A stretch of DNA of 64,000 bases. Source: Oreocharis arfaki. Taxonomy: Eukaryota; Chordata; Aves; Passeriformes; Paramythiidae. Position 1 is the first letter of the stretch. Every line of letters begins with the position of its first letter. Under the pieces are notes generated by a model. It was not told the DNA's origin and did no database searches. It saw only the letters and a list, made by a program, of their open reading frames with translations. The translations under genes and the position numbers were made by a program. The stretch spans positions 1,488,001 through 1,552,000 of the forward strand of contig VZRR01007600.1 in assembly GCA_013398015.1 (NCBI GenBank). The letters are read 5' to 3'. This document shows positions 61,501-64,000 of this stretch, piece by piece.

Positions 61501-63276
61501 AACTGCTGTGAAACTGGTTTAAAGCAACAGAACGAAAAAAAAACCCATCAGCACAATGCCTTTCTTACTAAGTAAAAACTGCTATTCCTTATCTTTTTTC
61601 CCCTTCCCTTAATGCCTTTCATTTCCCTTGCTATTTTTTTTTTAAGATAGCTCTTCAGCAAACCATCTTTCCCAACATAAAACAAGAAGAATGTCAGAAT
61701 CTACTGCAAGTTTTTGTGACTTTTTGTTATCCTAGTCTGTTTTTAAAATTTGCAAGGTTTAACATATTTTTTATATTTTCCCAAGGACATACAATCTATC
61801 CCACGACAACAAGGTAGTGGGGTAGTGAATCCCTGAAACTTAATGGCTGCTTAATTTTTAAGAAATGTGACCAACTTCCACTAAGTGCATTGAGTTTTCA
61901 GTTTCAAGTCAAAAGCATCCAAATCAATATTGCAAAGAACTTCCATTTAATCCTATAATCAATGCTTGCCAATGCTGAATGAACATCAATTATTAATAGC
62001 GGATGTGGTTTGGGTTGCTGTACTTATGTCTGCTTTTAGAGTATTATAAAAGGTTGCTCCTGTCAAGTGCATCCATTACACAGGCATCACAGCTCTGAAC
62101 ATAAGAAAAAGGAAGAGTAAAAATTACTGGCTAGCCACACATATGGTCTGGCTGGGATCTAATTTTTTACCTAATGCCCCACGTCTCTTCTGTTAAATCT
62201 GAACATTGTAATCACTGAATGCATGTACCAAGGGAGAGAGGGAATAAGACTTGATGCAGCACATGAAGAAATGACAAAAAGCAGTACCAGGACTCAACTA
62301 CGTAATACCTCAGTGACTACTACATAGAAGGGGAGTACCTGCTTCTTGATTTTGAGGCTCCACATTGCTTTGCAGTGTCATGGTGTCATGATGTCATGGT
62401 CTTTAGGTCTGATCACTTAACAGAGCAGAATGGAAAACTTGTTACCTAGGTCAGCCAGGAAGGGATGAAGATTACTATGCAATATCCCAAACAGAAGCTT
62501 TGGCATCAGTTTGCCTTCTGTGGTCCAGCTCTCACTACCCCTATGAAACTTAGCAGATCTGCACAGTAAAACAGTAGTAGGGATGGAGTTAATTCCATTT
62601 AGCCATCGAAGTGTTAGGTATGTGATCTCAGCATGTAATTTAAGCTCCTTTTACAGAAAAAGGGAAGAGAAACACCTAAAGGTGACACAACCCACTTTTG
62701 CTAGCCACCCACATAATCAAGGTATAAATTATCCCCACAAAGTTTTACTTTGTCCCTTAATTGGGAACAGAAGTCATAAAGAAGGGACTGCTAGAGTAAG
62801 CAAACTTCAAGATTGCTAAATCTATGAGAATATAATTTGTTTTAAAAAGAATTGAGGATTTGATGCATAAGAGGAAACCAAGTAATTTACTGTATTAATG
62901 TTGAAATTTCTTTCAGAATATTTTAAAGATGAAAATCAGCCTTAGATTTTTAGTTTTAAAATGCAGACTGACCCAGACCAGCATTTGGTTTTTCCTTCCT
63001 GACAGCCTGCCCCAGCATCCTGCCTATGATCTCCCTTCTCCTTTTGCCTCCAACTTCATCTCAAATTCTACTTTCCAACACTGCTGCAATGTGCTTATCC
63101 TCTGGTCTTTCTCTTGACTCCATCCAAATTGATCATCCCTTTTTCTTACATTGGTTGTTCACTGACAAATGAATCAATGCAGGGTAGAAAAATTACTTGC
63201 TTTCAGTTCAGTGACCTGGTTGTACGTCCAAACCAAGTGAACTGTAGAAATGCAATTGCAAAAAACTTACAGAAAG
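58581..63276. other. Unique AT-rich DNA, no gene recognised
   Basis: No gene or dispersed repeat was recognised. A three-unit GTGTCATG repeat lies at 62375-62398. Forward frames at 58701-58919, 60394-60672, 62583-62819 and 62929-63117 have no recognised domain. Confidence 0.55.
62375..62398. repeat. Tandem octamer repeat, three units
   Basis: GTGTCATG, GTGTCATG and ATGTCATG in tandem. Confidence 0.85.
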
Positions 63277-63322
63277 TTCATAGAATAGCTGGGCTTGGAA
63301 GGCCCCCTTAAAATTTCTGCCC
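63277..63322 (-). mobile_element. CR1 LINE 3' tail, minus strand, very short
   Basis: TTCATAGAATAGCTGGGCTT and GGAAGGCCCCCTTAAAAT on the plus strand are the reverse complement of the CR1 end (usual form 'ATCATAGAATGGTTTGGGTT' and 'GGAAGGGACCTTAAA'). Only about 45 bases are left. Confidence 0.8.
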
Positions 63323-64000
63323 AGTCTCTTTATCCTTTGAAGCTGCATGTTTTCAGAAGGACAGAGTGTGTCAGAAAGACAGAAGATATATTCCTAATAA
63401 AAATATTCTGTTGCGAATCTTTGAAAAGTAATTTACAAACATTGAAAACTCATCGAATAAAAGTTTACAGAAAAAATATTTTAGGCAGAATAATGTTTCA
63501 AAAACATTTGAATTTTTTTGAGTTGTAATACTGAAAGATCAGCCTAAGCTAGACTTCCCCAAATGCAAGTAATACCAAAGCTAACTGAATAACTTATTTT
63601 GATTAACAACATGATAAGGTCTCAAAGCTGGTTATTGAGAAGAAATGTTGAATATCTTTAATGAAACTTGATAAAATCTGTAATGAAAAATGAAGATGTC
63701 AAAGAATAACATTCAACAAAAGTCATCTTGCTCCCTATGAACGAAATAACTTTGGATATAATGCAAGATATCAGTCAGTCCAATGCCATAGAATCTGAAT
63801 AAATGCGCTGGAATATCTCAACCTCCCAAGACAAATAAAGTTATCACTACATGACATCATCAGTAGATAAGAGGTAAATTTTTCCTTCAGTGGCTTCAGA
63901 CAGATACGATTTCTTTCCATAGAGCATGGGTGTCTTCTACGGAGAGCAGTGGGCTTGTATACAGCCACACGCTGCCCACAGAGGCCCAAAAGAGGGCAGT
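63323..64000. other. Unique AT-rich DNA to the window end
   Basis: I see no gene or repeat. The minus-strand frame 63771-63989 (72 codons) lies in slightly less AT-rich DNA but is unrecognised. Confidence 0.55.

Noticed and set aside
1..64000. Search for CRISPR arrays, tRNA or rRNA genes, operons, toxin or phage genes, and mitochondrial inserts
   Set aside because: None was seen. The tandem repeats present are microsatellites or two-copy duplications without regular spacers.

Overview
This window looks like gene-poor, AT-rich nuclear DNA from a bird, either intergenic or inside a large intron. The main evidence is the repeat content. Every clearly recognisable dispersed repeat is either a CR1 LINE (chicken repeat 1 type) or an avian endogenous-retrovirus LTR. 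Several CR1 copies are 5'-truncated and end in the octamer-type CR1 tail (ATTCTATG or ATTCTGTG). No SINEs, no mammalian repeats, no bacterial-style operons and no RNA genes are visible. Turtles and crocodilians also carry CR1, but the LTR at 52124-52675 is of a type I associate with birds. Two short N runs (13055-13077 and 46418-46431) are sequence gaps, both at homopolymers.

Layout. 1-255: 5'-truncated CR1 on the minus strand running off the left edge, with an uninterrupted ORF2 frame. 3955-4145: decayed CR1 reverse-transcriptase fragment (+). 6254-6459: CR1 3' end (+). 12586-12904: CR1 3' end (+). 20950-21265: possible LTR. 23121-23304: CR1 3' tail (+), next to a minus-strand LINE endonuclease remnant at about 23395-23720. 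27170-27834: the longest CR1 fragment (+). 52124-52675: solo LTR (-). 58517-58580 and 63277-63322: short CR1 tails. Between these lie unique AT-rich sequence, simple repeats, small tandem duplications and a few hairpins.

No protein-coding gene can be called with confidence. The best hints of transcription are a 70-base block with good splice signals on both sides (42644-42713), a minus-strand non-coding exon-like block (49815-49944), a 124-codon minus-strand frame (47188-47562) and a short, coding-looking minus-strand frame (53191-53322). None was matched to a known protein, and a few such signals are expected by chance in 64 kb. I see no evidence of a new multi-gene system. The most informative observations are the LINE endonuclease remnant kept in an open 163-codon frame, the exon candidates, and several stretches whose composition resembles conserved regulatory DNA.
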